From Georgenia yuyongxinii (lineage in GTDB: Bacteria > Actinomycetota > Actinomycetes > Actinomycetales > Actinomycetaceae), in NCBI RefSeq assembly GCF_006352065.1, contig NZ_CP040915.1, forward strand, positions 2,914,001 to 2,978,000: a stretch of DNA of 64,000 bases, read 5' to 3'. How positions within the stretch are numbered: position 1 is the first letter of the stretch; each line of letters begins with the position of its first letter. This document shows, one piece after another, positions 41,606-50,138 of this stretch. Under the pieces are notes generated by a model. It was not told the DNA's origin and made no database searches. It worked only from the letters and a program-made list of their open reading frames with translations. The position numbers were made by a program, and so were the translations under genes.

Positions 41606-43248
41606 ATCCGCTCCGGGGCGCTGACACCCAGCAGGCCGAGCCCGTTGGCGATGACCTGCGTGACGGCGTCGTTCAGCACGAGGCGGGCGTGGTGCGAGGG
41701 CTCCACGGGGTCCTCCCCGCGCGGGGTGACCCGGCACTGCCCGTACCAGGTGTGGTAGCTGGCGGCGAGCTCCTCGAGGTAGCGGGCCACGCGGTGCGGC
41801 TCACGCAGCCGGGCGGCGCGGGCGACCACCTCCGGGAAGCTGCCCAGCACACCCAGGAGGGCGGCGTCGGCGGGGTGGTCCAGGGCCGTGGGGTCGAACC
41901 CGTCGCGGGAGACGCCGTGCGTCTCGGCGTTGCGGGCCACCTGCCGGGTGCGGGCGTGGGCGTACTGGACGTAGTAGACGGGGTTGTCCAGGTTCTGCTC
42001 GCGCAGCTTCTCCCCGTCCAGGGTGAGCGGGGAGTCGGCGGGGAACCGGGCCAGGGTGTAGCGCACCGGGTCGGTGCCGATCCACTCGATGAGGTCGCGC
42101 AGCTCGATGATGTTGCCGGCGCGCTTGCTCATCCGGGCCCCGGCCACCGAGACCAGCTGGCCGATGAGGATCTCGATGTTGCGCTCGGGGTCGTCACCGG
42201 CGCAGGAGGCGATGGCCTTGAGCCGGTTGACGTACCCGTGGTGGTCGGCGCCGAGGAGGTAGATCTTCTCCGGGAAGCCGCGGTCCTTCTTGGACAGGTA
42301 GTAGGCGGCGTCGGCGGCGAAGTAGGTGGGGGCGCCGTCGGCGCGGACCATCACCCGGTCCTTGTCGTCGCCGAAGTCGGTGGTCCGCAGCCACACCGCG
42401 CCGCCGTCGTCGAAGACGTGGCCCTGCTCGCGCAGGCGGTCGACGGCGGAGCGCACCGCACCGCCGTCGTGCAGCTCGCGCTCGGAGAAGTAGACGTCGA
42501 AGTGGACGTTGAACGCGGCGAGGGTCTCCTCGATCTCCGCCATCTGCAGCCGGTAGCCGGCCTCGCGGGCGACGGCGACGGCCTCCTCGACCGGCAGGTC
42601 CGGCAGCTCGGGGTGCACGGCGAGCACCCGGGCCGCCAGGTCGTTCACGTACCCGCCGATGTACCCGCCCTCGGGCACCTCGCCGCCGGTGGCCCGGGCC
42701 AGGATGGAGGCGCCGAACTTGTCCATCTGGGCGCCGGCGTCGTTGATGTAGTACTCCGGTGTGACGTCGGCCCCGGAGGCGCGCAGCAGGCGCACGAGTG
42801 CGTCACCGAGCGCGGCCCAGCGGGTGTGGCCGATGTGCAGCGGGCCGGTGGGGTTGGCGGAGACGTACTCCATGTTGATGACGTGCCCGGTCAGGGCGTC
42901 GTTGCGGCCGAACTCGGGGCCGGTCTCGACGATCGTGCGGGCCAGCTCCCCGGCCGCGCCTGCCTCGAGGCGGATGTTGAGGAAGCCGGGCCCGGCGACC
43001 TCGGCGGCGGCGATGCCGTCGGCCTGCGCGAGCCTGCCGGCGAGCAGCTCGGCGAGGGCGCGCGGGTTGGTGCCCACCTTCTTGGCCAGCTGCATCGCGA
43101 CGTTGGTGGCCCAGTCGCCGTGCTCACGCTGACGGGGGCGCTCGACCTTGGGCTCGGGGACGTCCTCGGCGGCGAGGGCGACGTCACCGGCGGCGACGGC
43201 GTCGAGCAGGACGGCGCGGATGAGGGCGGCAAGCTCAGCTGGGGTCAC
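41602..43248 (-). CDS. argS: Arginyl-tRNA synthetase
   Basis: Class I synthetase charging tRNA-Arg, 548 residues. It has the N-terminal Arg-tRNA-synthetase domain, the HIGH motif (NPTGPLHIGHTRWA), a KMSKS equivalent (GARMSKRAGN) and the C-terminal anticodon-binding DALR domain ending LLGVSAPERM. GTG 43248 (VTPAELAALIRA) is the start; 90 further in-frame bases upstream look non-coding. First gene of the argS-lysA-hom-thr series. No T-box leader is visible in the gap upstream. Confidence 0.97.
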   Translation of the reverse strand: MTPAELAALIRAVLLDAVAAGDVALAAEDVPEPKVERPRQREHGDWATNVAMQLAKKVGTNPRALAELLAGRLAQADGIAAAEVAGPGFLNIRLEAGAAGELARTIVETGPEFGRNDALTGHVINMEYVSANPTGPLHIGHTRWAALGDALVRLLRASGADVTPEYYINDAGAQMDKFGASILARATGGEVPEGGYIGGYVNDLAARVLAVHPELPDLPVEEAVAVAREAGYRLQMAEIEETLAAFNVHFDVYFSERELHDGGAVRSAVDRLREQGHVFDDGGAVWLRTTDFGDDKDRVMVRADGAPTYFAADAAYYLSKKDRGFPEKIYLLGADHHGYVNRLKAIASCAGDDPERNIEILIGQLVSVAGARMSKRAGNIIELRDLIEWIGTDPVRYTLARFPADSPLTLDGEKLREQNLDNPVYYVQYAHARTRQVARNAETHGVSRDGFDPTALDHPADAALLGVLGSFPEVVARAARLREPHRVARYLEELAASYHTWYGQCRVTPRGEDPVEPSHHARLVLNDAVTQVIANGLGLLGVSAPERM

Positions 43249-43362
43249 CTGGCACAGGTTAGTCGCAGGCCATGACGCTGCTGGGCCCGCGTCCGACCGC
43301 CGGGTGCGGTCCGCGTCACAGCGGCCGCGCCTCCCCACCCGCGACGGCGCCTCCCCCGCCCC

Positions 43363-43452
43363 GACATGTCATGACCTCGGCCGCTCCCCCGCCCCCGACA
43401 TGTCAAGTCCTCCGCGAGATGTCATGACATGTCGCGGAGGACTTGACATGTC
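43363..43452. repeat. Palindromic repeat locus D with a 56-bp palindrome
   Basis: 43397-43452 is a palindrome of 28 + 28 bases with a single mismatched pair and no loop, centred at 43424/43425. Its arms include GACATGTC, AAGTCCTCCGCG and GATGTCA. A shorter related piece, GACATGTCATGAC, lies at 43363-43375. The locus is in the 261-base gap between argS and the proline-rich membrane gene, 57 bases past the stop of the latter. Confidence 0.92.
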
Positions 43453-43509
43453 ACCGCGCGGGGGGCGCCGCGACCTGAGGGCCGGGTGGGCGGGTGGGTG
43501 CGCGCTCCG

Positions 43510-44499
43510 TCAGATCAGCATGTTGCGGTAGATCGTCTGGACGGCGTCCGCCGGCCCGGTCAGGGTCAGGACGACGCCGTCGTCGGTGCGCCACACCAAC
43601 GCGGTGGTCGCCCCGTCCTCGAGGACGTAGTACCAGTAGTGGCCGGTGTCGTCGACGTAGACCGAGCCCTCGCCCTGGGAGGTGGCGCCGCCGGCCTCCA
43701 GATCGGCGGCCAGCTGCTCGCTGTACGCGTCCTGCGCCTCGATGGACTCGAAAGCGGCCGCAGTGACCGGCACGTCGGTGCTGCCGTCGGAGTAGGTGCC
43801 GGACAGTGCCTCGCGGGCGCCTGCGGCAATCGCCTCCTCGTCGGAGGTCCAGCCGGCGTCCGTCAGGGCGAAGGTGGTGTTGACCACCGTGGTGTCGAGC
43901 CGCGGCTCGAGGGGGTCGGCGCTCAGCGAGCGGGATTCGCTGGCGGCGGTGGTCTCCTCGGTGGCGGACGTGGCCGCGGCCGAGGTGGTCTCCTGGACCG
44001 CGGGAGTGTCGTCGCCCCGGCCGAAGAAGAGGTAGGCGGCGACGCCGGCGAGCACCAGCACCACCACGGTGAGGATGACGGGGACCACCCAGCCACGGCG
44101 CTTCTCGGGCCCGCCAGGGCCGGCCGGCCCGCCCGGGCCGGATGCGCCGTCGTCGAACGCGGAGCCCGGGTAGGGCGCGCCCGGCGCTGAGCCCTGCGGC
44201 GTCTCTCCACCGGCGCCCGGGGACCTGCCGTACTGGTCGCCCGTCATCCACGGCGGCGTGGCCTCCGGGCCCGGGTACCCCGACGGGGACGCCGGGAAGG
44301 CCTGGGTGGTGTCGCCCCGGACTGGGCCGAGCGGCTGGGTGGCGTCCGGACCGAGCGGCTGGGTGGCGTCCGGACCGAGCGGCTGGGTGGCGTCCGGGCC
44401 GAGCGGCTGGGTGGCGTCCGGCGGAAGCGGCTGCTCGTCGGGCACGCCGCCCGGCTCGGACCGCGGCGGGCCGTTCGGCTCCGGCGGTTTCTGGCTCAT
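43510..44499 (-). CDS. Membrane protein with proline-rich repeat N-terminus
   Basis: Unrecognised 329-residue protein. Residues about 1-135 are disordered and Pro/Gly-rich and include four exact copies of PDATQPLG. A single membrane helix follows (about 137-158, GWVVPVILTVVVLVLAGVAAYLFF), then a Thr/Ser/Glu linker and an outer domain of about 125 residues. The topology is type II. Such proline-rich cytoplasmic tails are common in actinomycete envelope proteins. Lone gene between argS and tRNA-Arg. Confidence 0.78.
   Translation of the reverse strand: MSQKPPEPNGPPRSEPGGVPDEQPLPPDATQPLGPDATQPLGPDATQPLGPDATQPLGPVRGDTTQAFPASPSGYPGPEATPPWMTGDQYGRSPGAGGETPQGSAPGAPYPGSAFDDGASGPGGPAGPGGPEKRRGWVVPVILTVVVLVLAGVAAYLFFGRGDDTPAVQETTSAAATSATEETTAASESRSLSADPLEPRLDTTVVNTTFALTDAGWTSDEEAIAAGAREALSGTYSDGSTDVPVTAAAFESIEAQDAYSEQLAADLEAGGATSQGEGSVYVDDTGHYWYYVLEDGATTALVWRTDDGVVLTLTGPADAVQTIYRNMLI
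44327..44422 (-). repeat. Four 24-bp tandem repeats inside the proline-rich gene
   Basis: Four contiguous 24-base units (44327, 44351, 44375, 44399) encode PDATQPLG each time; they are almost identical, the outer ones differing by single bases. Being a multiple of three, copy-number change would keep the frame. Confidence 0.92.
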
Positions 44500-44670
44500 C
44501 GCATCCTCCTCCTCGCGCGGGCGCCCGGGGACCTGCCCGCGGGGCTCGCGTGCCTGGTGGCCAGGCTAGGGCGGCCGGGCGGCCCTGTCGCGCGCTTCCG
44601 CCACCGCGCGAGGGCGATGTGAACGTGGCGCCTCACGGCTGATAACATCGCAGGGCGTCGCGCACGCAGC

Positions 44671-44743
44671 GCCCCTTTAGCTCAGTGGATAGAGCGTCTG
44701 CCTCCGGAGCAGAAGGTCGCTGGTTCGAATCCAGTAGGGGGCA
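44671..44743 (+). tRNA. tRNA-Arg, anticodon CCG
   Basis: 73 bases fold into a full cloverleaf: acceptor GCCCCTT with AGGGGGC (one G-U pair), D arm with AGCTCAGTGGATAGAGC, anticodon stem TCTGC/GCAGA around loop CTCCGGA (anticodon CCG), and T arm GCTGG-TTCGAAT-CCAGT. Discriminator base is A; CCA is not encoded. A possible -10 box GATAAC lies at 44641-44646. Confidence 0.97.
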
Positions 44744-44748
44744 CAAGC

Positions 44749-44780
44749 AGAGCCCTCGTCCCGATCGGGACGAGGGCTCT
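44749..44780 (+). terminator. Terminator of the tRNA-Arg gene
   Basis: A perfect 14-bp stem (44749-44762 with 44767-44780, loop GATC) starts five bases after the tRNA and is followed by TGTC. It would stop the tRNA transcript before the convergent TetR gene. Confidence 0.88.
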
Positions 44781-44826
44781 TGTCATGCCAGCCGGCTCAT
44801 GGCCGGCCGGCTTCCGCCGGCGGCGC

Positions 44827-45417
44827 TCAGACCGTTGACGGCTCAGGCACCAGCCGATCGGCCACGTCCGCCGGTATCCCGGCGAGAAACTCCTCGATCA
44901 TGCCCTCGACGTCGACCGGCCCCTCGGTCTCCATGATCCGTTCGACCAGCGCGTACGACCCGTAACCCAGCACCCGGGACATGAGCGGCAGGCTGGCGGC
45001 CGGGACGGCGTCGGCGTCGCGGAGGAAGCGCTCGGTGCGCCGGGCCACCTGCCAGGTGACCGCCCGTACCAGCGCCGGGTCCCCGCCTTCGACGCTGAGC
45101 AGCCGGTGGTACAGCGCGCGCCGCTCCGCGACGTGCATCAGCACCGCCGTCAACCACGTGCGGTAGGTGAGCTCGGCCGCGCCGCGCACGGGCGCGACGA
45201 TCCGCCGCCCGAGGTCCTCGACGACCGACGTGGCGAGCTCGCCGACGCTGTCGAAGTGCTTGTAGAAGGTGGTGCGGTGGATGCCTGCCGTCCGGCAGAG
45301 CTCCGAGACGCTGACCTGGTTCAGCGGGGTGGTCTCGAGAAGGACCCCCAGCGCCTGTCTCAACGCGACCAGGGTTCTGCGCGTGCGGGGGTCCACGCGC
45401 CCTTGATCTGATGTCAT
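44827..45417 (-). CDS. TetR/AcrR-family regulator
   Basis: A 196-residue repressor-type protein. The helix-turn-helix is VSVSELCRTAGIHRTTFYKHFDSVGELA (about residues 38-65), followed by an all-helical ligand domain with no recognisable ligand. ATG 45417 is chosen; an in-frame stretch to 45666 overlaps the next gene. It lies 35 bases downstream of the glycerophosphodiesterase gene on the same strand, so the two may be cotranscribed. Confidence 0.88.
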   Translation of the reverse strand: MTSDQGRVDPRTRRTLVALRQALGVLLETTPLNQVSVSELCRTAGIHRTTFYKHFDSVGELATSVVEDLGRRIVAPVRGAAELTYRTWLTAVLMHVAERRALYHRLLSVEGGDPALVRAVTWQVARRTERFLRDADAVPAASLPLMSRVLGYGSYALVERIMETEGPVDVEGMIEEFLAGIPADVADRLVPEPSTV

Positions 45418-45452
45418 AGCACCATCATGCCCCCAGTCGTAGGGGGTTGGGG

Positions 45453-46235
45453 TCAATGCCACGCGCCACGCTCCGTAAGTACGTCGCGCAGGACGCGCGG
45501 TCTGTCCGAAATGATCCCGTCCACCCCGAGATCCAGCAGACGGCGCATCTCCCCGGGGTCGTCGATCGTCCACACGTGCACCGCCAGCCCGTGGCGGTGC
45601 GCCGCCGCGAGGAACCGCGAAGTCACGATCTGCAGGCCGCGGACGCGCGTGGGCACCTGCACGCACACGGCGCCGCCGCCCGGGCCCGGGACGCGAGGGC
45701 GGCGGCCCAGCCGCGCGGCCGCCACCAGCCGGGCGACGTCGCCGCGCCCCAGGCTCGTGGCCACCCCGGGCAGCCGGACGCGCAGCCGGGCCAGGCGCGC
45801 GTCGGAGAACGACGCCAGCCCCACCCGGTCCTGGGCGCCGGTCCGCTCGATCGCACGCACGAGCGGCTCGAGCCCGTGGTCGTCCTTGGCATCGATGTTC
45901 ACGCGCAGCGCCGGGTAGTCACCGAGCAGCTCCTCCAGCCGCACCGGGCGCGCGCCCGAGGCGTCGCGCAGGGCGGCCACCTGGTCCCAGGTCAGCTGGT
46001 CGACCCGTCCCGTGCCGTCGGTGGTGCGGTCCACCGTGGCGTCGTGGTTGAGCACGGCGACGCCGTCGGACGTCGCACGCACGTCCGTCTCGAGGTACCC
46101 CAGCCCCAGCGCCACGGTGTGCTCGACGGCGGCCCGTGAGTTCTCGGGCACCTCCCGACCACCGCCGCGGTGGGCGAACGCGATCGGTCCGGGCCCCTCC
46201 AGATACGTGCTACTCACGGTCTCATCATCCCCCAT
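45453..46235 (-). CDS. Glycerophosphodiester phosphodiesterase
   Basis: Hydrolyses glycerophosphodiesters to glycerol-3-phosphate and an alcohol. The 260-residue GDPD barrel shows AFAHRGGGREVPENS, the metal pair in LETDVRATSDG, the catalytic histidine in LNHDATVDRTTDG and a C-terminal VHVWTIDDPGEMRRLLDLG. No signal peptide, so it is cytoplasmic. Two starts are possible: ATG 46235 (used) or GTG 46217, which has a GGGGATGATGAG stretch upstream. Confidence 0.92.
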   Translation of the reverse strand: MGDDETVSSTYLEGPGPIAFAHRGGGREVPENSRAAVEHTVALGLGYLETDVRATSDGVAVLNHDATVDRTTDGTGRVDQLTWDQVAALRDASGARPVRLEELLGDYPALRVNIDAKDDHGLEPLVRAIERTGAQDRVGLASFSDARLARLRVRLPGVATSLGRGDVARLVAAARLGRRPRVPGPGGGAVCVQVPTRVRGLQIVTSRFLAAAHRHGLAVHVWTIDDPGEMRRLLDLGVDGIISDRPRVLRDVLTERGAWH

Positions 46236-46386
46236 GGCCGACCTGGGCGACTTCCCGGCGATTGACGTCGGCGCCCCGTTCCCGGCGATCGGCGTCCGGC
46301 ACGGTCGGGCGGCCACACCCCGGAGGGCGCAACTATGTGGGTGCGCACCATCGAGCAACGCCCGGCCGTTACATAAGTTGCTCGCC

Positions 46387-47148
46387 ATGATCAGGGACAA
46401 CGGCGTCGATCTGACGGGCCGCCGGGCGGTCGTCACGGGTGCGGCGAGCGGCATCGGTGCCGCCGTGGCGAGGCGGCTCGCGGCCGCGGGTGCGCGGGTG
46501 GTGGTCTGCGACCGCGACGAGGACGGCGCCCGCTCGCTCGCCGCGGAGCTCGCCGGTGAGGCATGGGTGGTGGACCTGTCCGACACCGGGAGCCTCGCTG
46601 ACCTGGTCCTGGAGGCAGACATCCTCGTCAACAACGCCGGCATCCAGCACGTCGCCCCCGTGCAGGACTTCCCGCCCGATCGCTTCTCCTTCATCCTGCG
46701 CCTCATGCTCGAGGCCCCGTTCCTGCTCGCCCGCGCCACCCTGCCGCACATGTACGCCCGGGGATGGGGCCGCCTGATCCACATCTCCAGCGCGCACGGC
46801 CTGCGGGCGAGCGCGTTCAAGTCCGCCTACGTCTCGGCCAAGCACGGGCTCGAGGGGCTGTCGAAGGTGCTCTCCCTCGAAGGTGCACCGCACGGGGTCA
46901 CGAGCAACTGCGTCAACCCCGGCTACGTGCGCACCCCGCTCGTGGAGCGCCAGATCAGCGACCAGGCCCGGGCGCACGGACTCTCCGAGGACGAGGTGAT
47001 CAGCTCAGTGATGCTCCAGAACTCCGCGATCAAGCGGCTGCTCGAGCCACCCGAGGTGGCCACCGCCGTCGCCTACCTGTGCTCGGAGGACGCCGGGTTC
47101 GTCACGGGCAGCAACATCGTCCTCGACGGCGGCTGGTCGGCCCGCTGA
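46387..47148 (+). CDS. SDR oxidoreductase, 3-hydroxybutyrate dehydrogenase-like
   Basis: A 253-residue short-chain dehydrogenase: TGAASGIG cofactor loop (17-24), NNAG, and catalytic Y148-x-x-x-K152 in SAYVSAKHG. The segments NNAGIQHVAPVQDFP, ISSAHGLRAS and YVRTPLVERQISDQARAHGL closely follow D-3-hydroxybutyrate dehydrogenases, which interconvert 3-hydroxybutyrate and acetoacetate with NAD. It diverges from the phosphodiesterase gene and precedes the PucR-type regulator by about 100 bases, so that regulator may control it. Confidence 0.88.
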   Translation: MIRDNGVDLTGRRAVVTGAASGIGAAVARRLAAAGARVVVCDRDEDGARSLAAELAGEAWVVDLSDTGSLADLVLEADILVNNAGIQHVAPVQDFPPDRFSFILRLMLEAPFLLARATLPHMYARGWGRLIHISSAHGLRASAFKSAYVSAKHGLEGLSKVLSLEGAPHGVTSNCVNPGYVRTPLVERQISDQARAHGLSEDEVISSVMLQNSAIKRLLEPPEVATAVAYLCSEDAGFVTGSNIVLDGGWSAR

Positions 47149-47252
47149 GCCCCATGGCGGACCCGACCAGGCCCGCGCCGCCCGCCACCGGGCGGGTCCG
47201 TGACGCGCCGCTCCCCCCGACGCGGCCCCGGATACGGTCCGCCTCGGTCACA

Positions 47253-49127
47253 ATGTGGCCCGTGGCCACACTGGAGTACCTCGAGCTGTTGGCGCGCGAC
47301 GCCGCCCCCGTGGAGTTCGAGGGCCCGGTCCTGGCGGCCCGCGCGGCCGGCGCGGACGCGGACACCCTGGCCGAGATCGAGCGTGCGAAGGCCCTCGCGC
47401 TGCAGGTGCGTGGCGTCCTGGAGAACCGGCGCCGCCGCGAGACCGAGCTCGCGGCGCTGTTCGAGACGGCCGGCGACCTCGCGGCCCTGACCGACGTCGA
47501 CGCGGTCCTGGAGGCGATCGTGCACCGCTCGCGCCAGCTGCTCCACAGCGACGTCGCCTACCTCTCCCTCAACGACGAGCAGGCCGGCGACACGTACATG
47601 CGGGTGACCGACGGCGCCACGTCGGCGCTGTTCCGGGCGGTCCGCCTGCCGCTGGGGGCGGGCCTGGGCGGGCTCGTGGCCCAGACGGCCACCCCGTACG
47701 CGACGGCGGACTACTTCGCCGACGCCCGCTTCGAGCACACCTTCGGCATCGACGACGCCGTCGGCGACGAGGGCCTGACCTCGATCGTGGGCGTGCCGCT
47801 GCTCCTGGGCCGGCGGGTGATCGGGGTGCTCTACGCCGCCAACCGCACCGTGCGGCCCTTCGGCCGCGACGCCATCGCCCTGCTGGTCTCCTTCGCCGCG
47901 CACGCCGCCATCGCCATCGACAACGCCCGGCTGCTCACCGAGACCCAGCACGCCCTGCACGACCTGCGCGTGGCCGGCGAGCTGCTCCAGGCCCGCACCA
48001 CGAGCGTAGAGCGAGCGGCCGACGCCCACGACCGGCTCGCGGACCTGGTGCTGCGCGGCGGCGACGTGGACGACGTCGCGCACCAGATCCGCGCGGTCCT
48101 CGGTGGCGAGGTGCTCATCGTGGACCCGGACGGGCGGGTGCTCGCCTCCACCGCCGGGGACTCCCCGGCGCCCGAGCAGGAGCCGGCCCTCCTTGAGCGG
48201 GTGCGGGCCACCAGCCGGACCGGCGCCGCCCCGGGGCTGTGCGCGGCGCCGGTGGTGGCCGGCGCCGACTCCCTCGGCGTGCTCGTGCTGCGCCGGGCTG
48301 AGCCCCTGGACCAGGCGGACCGGCGCATCCTCGAACGCGGCGCGCTGGTCACCGCGCTCCTGCTGCTGTTCCGCCGCAACGTCGCCGAGACGGAGGGGCG
48401 GCTGCGCGGGGAACTGCTCGCGGACGTCCTGGCCGACGCCGAGCGCGATCCCGACCTCCTGCGCGAGCGCGCCCGCCTGGTGGGGGCCGACCTGGACGCG
48501 GCCCACGCCGTCGTCGTCGCCGAGGTCGTGGGTGACCGCACCCGCGCCGCTCAGGCGGCCACCTTCCTCGCCTCCCGGCACCGCGGGCTCTCCGCCGTCC
48601 ACCGCGGCCGGCTCGTGCTGGTGCTGCCCGGGCTCGCGCCGCGGGAGGCCGCCACGCTGGTGGCCGAGGAGGTCTCTCGCGCGGTGGGCCACCGGCTGAC
48701 GGCCGGCGCGGCCGGGTCTGACCCGGGCACCACGGCCATCGCCGACGCCCACGCCGAGGCGACCCGCTGCCTGGACACCCTGCTCGCGCTGGGCCGGGCC
48801 GGTGAGGTGGCCGAGGCCGCGGACCTGGGCTTCGTGGGCCTGCTCCTGGGCGAGCGGCGCGACGTCGGCGCGTACGTGCGTACCGTGCTCGGGCCCGTCC
48901 TCGACTACGACGCCGAGCGGGGCACGGCCCTGGTACGGACCCTGCAGACGTACTACGCCCAGGGGGCGAACCTCTCGCGGACCGGGGCGGCGCTGCACGT
49001 GCACACCAACACCGTCACCCAGCGCCTCGAGCGGGTCACCCAGCTGCTCGGCGAGGGCTGGAACGCGCCGGAGCGCCAGCTCGAGGTGCAGCTGGCGCTC
49101 CGGCTCGCGGACCTGCTCCGGCCCTGA
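47253..49127 (+). CDS. GAF-domain PucR-type transcriptional regulator
   Basis: A 624-residue regulator. Residues about 60-225 hold a GAF sensor (LFETAGDLAALTDVDAVLEAIV ... GLGGLVAQTATPYATADYF), a middle region of GGDEF-like fold (about 390-500) precedes the C-terminal PucR HTH (LQTYYAQGANLSRTGAALHVHTNTVTQRLERV). The start is unsure: ATG 47253, GTG 47262 or ATG 47154; none has a good ribosome site. A 17-bp palindrome overlaps the start region (47254-47270). Neighbours are the 3-hydroxybutyrate-dehydrogenase-like gene and the convergent liv operon, both plausible targets. Confidence 0.88.
   Translation: MWPVATLEYLELLARDAAPVEFEGPVLAARAAGADADTLAEIERAKALALQVRGVLENRRRRETELAALFETAGDLAALTDVDAVLEAIVHRSRQLLHSDVAYLSLNDEQAGDTYMRVTDGATSALFRAVRLPLGAGLGGLVAQTATPYATADYFADARFEHTFGIDDAVGDEGLTSIVGVPLLLGRRVIGVLYAANRTVRPFGRDAIALLVSFAAHAAIAIDNARLLTETQHALHDLRVAGELLQARTTSVERAADAHDRLADLVLRGGDVDDVAHQIRAVLGGEVLIVDPDGRVLASTAGDSPAPEQEPALLERVRATSRTGAAPGLCAAPVVAGADSLGVLVLRRAEPLDQADRRILERGALVTALLLLFRRNVAETEGRLRGELLADVLADAERDPDLLRERARLVGADLDAAHAVVVAEVVGDRTRAAQAATFLASRHRGLSAVHRGRLVLVLPGLAPREAATLVAEEVSRAVGHRLTAGAAGSDPGTTAIADAHAEATRCLDTLLALGRAGEVAEAADLGFVGLLLGERRDVGAYVRTVLGPVLDYDAERGTALVRTLQTYYAQGANLSRTGAALHVHTNTVTQRLERVTQLLGEGWNAPERQLEVQLALRLADLLRP
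47254..47270. promoter_or_regulatory. Palindrome TGTGG-N7-CCACA at the PucR-type gene start
   Basis: TGTGGCC-CGT-GGCCACA is a perfect 7-bp inverted repeat spanning the possible start codons of the regulator. The outer TGTGG-N7-CCACA pattern recurs with the same spacing at 53912-53928, upstream of livG. Possible operator for this regulator. Confidence 0.45.
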
Positions 49128-49145
49128 CGGCGGCCCGGCCCGGCA

Positions 49146-50138
49146 TCATTCGCGGCGGCGGGCCAGGAGGTGGAGCACCGAACCCCACACGCCGCGCCGG
49201 AAGAGCAGCACCACCACGACGAAGACGGTGCCGGTGATGATGCCGATGCCCTCGAACCCGGAGGAGGCCATCTGGTCCTCGAGGACGATGATGATCGCCG
49301 CGCCGACGATCCCGCCCCACAGCGTGCCGATCCCACCCAGGACGGTGATGAGCACGACCTTCCCCGAGGTGGTCCAGTTGACCTCCTGCAGGGAGACGAA
49401 ACCGTGGCTGATCGCGAACAGCCCGCCCGCCAGGCCCGCCAGCCCGGCCGAGAGGACGAACGCGGCGACCTTGTACTTCTCCACGTCGTAGCCCAGCGCA
49501 CGGGCGCGGGGGGCGTTGTCCCGGATCGAGACCAGCACCCGGCCGAAGGGTGAGTGGACGATGCGCCAGGCGAACCACACACCCGCCACGATGATCGGCA
49601 GGGCGGCGTAGTAGAAGAAGAACGAGTCGGTCTCGACCGCCTCGATGCCGAAGAAGCTGGTGGGCACCGACTGCAGGCCGTTCTCCCCGCCGGTCACCTC
49701 GTCCCACTGGTTGGCGAGGAAGAAGATCATCTGCGCGAACGCCAGGGTGACCATGGCGAAGTAGATGCCCGACCGTCGCACGGACAGGTACCCGACCGGC
49801 AGCGCCAGCAGCATGGCGGCGAGCGCCCCGGCCAGCACGGCCAGCGGGAACGGCACCCCGACATTGAGGGCGACCAGGCCCGTCACGTACGCCGAACCGC
49901 CCCAGTAGGCCGCGTGGCCGAAGGAGAGCAGGCCCGTGTAGCCGAGCAGGATGTCCAGGGCGACGGCGAACAGCGCCCAGCAGGCGATGTCCATCGCCAC
50001 CGGCGGGTAGATCACCCACGGCAGGGTCAGCGCGGCGAGGAGCCCGACGGCGAGCAGCGCCCACCGCTGCCAGGACCGGCGAGCGGGCCGGGGCGGCGTC
50101 TCGACGGACACCTCCGGAAGCACGGCGGACTGGGTCAT
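49146..50138 (-). CDS. livM: Branched-chain amino acid-type ABC permease LivM
   Basis: One of the two inner-membrane permeases of a HAAT-family importer. The 330-residue protein has eight to nine helices and the LivM/LivH signature GYTGLLSFGHAAYWGGSAY plus the EAA-like loop VSIRDNAPRARALGYDVEKYKVAAF. ATG 50138 overlaps the livH stop by four bases (ATGA). Last gene of the operon, convergent with the PucR-type regulator. Confidence 0.94.
   Translation of the reverse strand: MTQSAVLPEVSVETPPRPARRSWQRWALLAVGLLAALTLPWVIYPPVAMDIACWALFAVALDILLGYTGLLSFGHAAYWGGSAYVTGLVALNVGVPFPLAVLAGALAAMLLALPVGYLSVRRSGIYFAMVTLAFAQMIFFLANQWDEVTGGENGLQSVPTSFFGIEAVETDSFFFYYAALPIIVAGVWFAWRIVHSPFGRVLVSIRDNAPRARALGYDVEKYKVAAFVLSAGLAGLAGGLFAISHGFVSLQEVNWTTSGKVVLITVLGGIGTLWGGIVGAAIIIVLEDQMASSGFEGIGIITGTVFVVVVLLFRRGVWGSVLHLLARRRE

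Noticed and set aside
43249-43509. T-box or attenuator upstream of argS
   Set aside because: No T-box sequence or leader peptide is seen; the gap is taken up by the palindromic repeat locus.
44671-45420. Integration site (att) at tRNA-Arg
   Set aside because: No integrase, no duplicated tRNA end and no change of gene content on either side.
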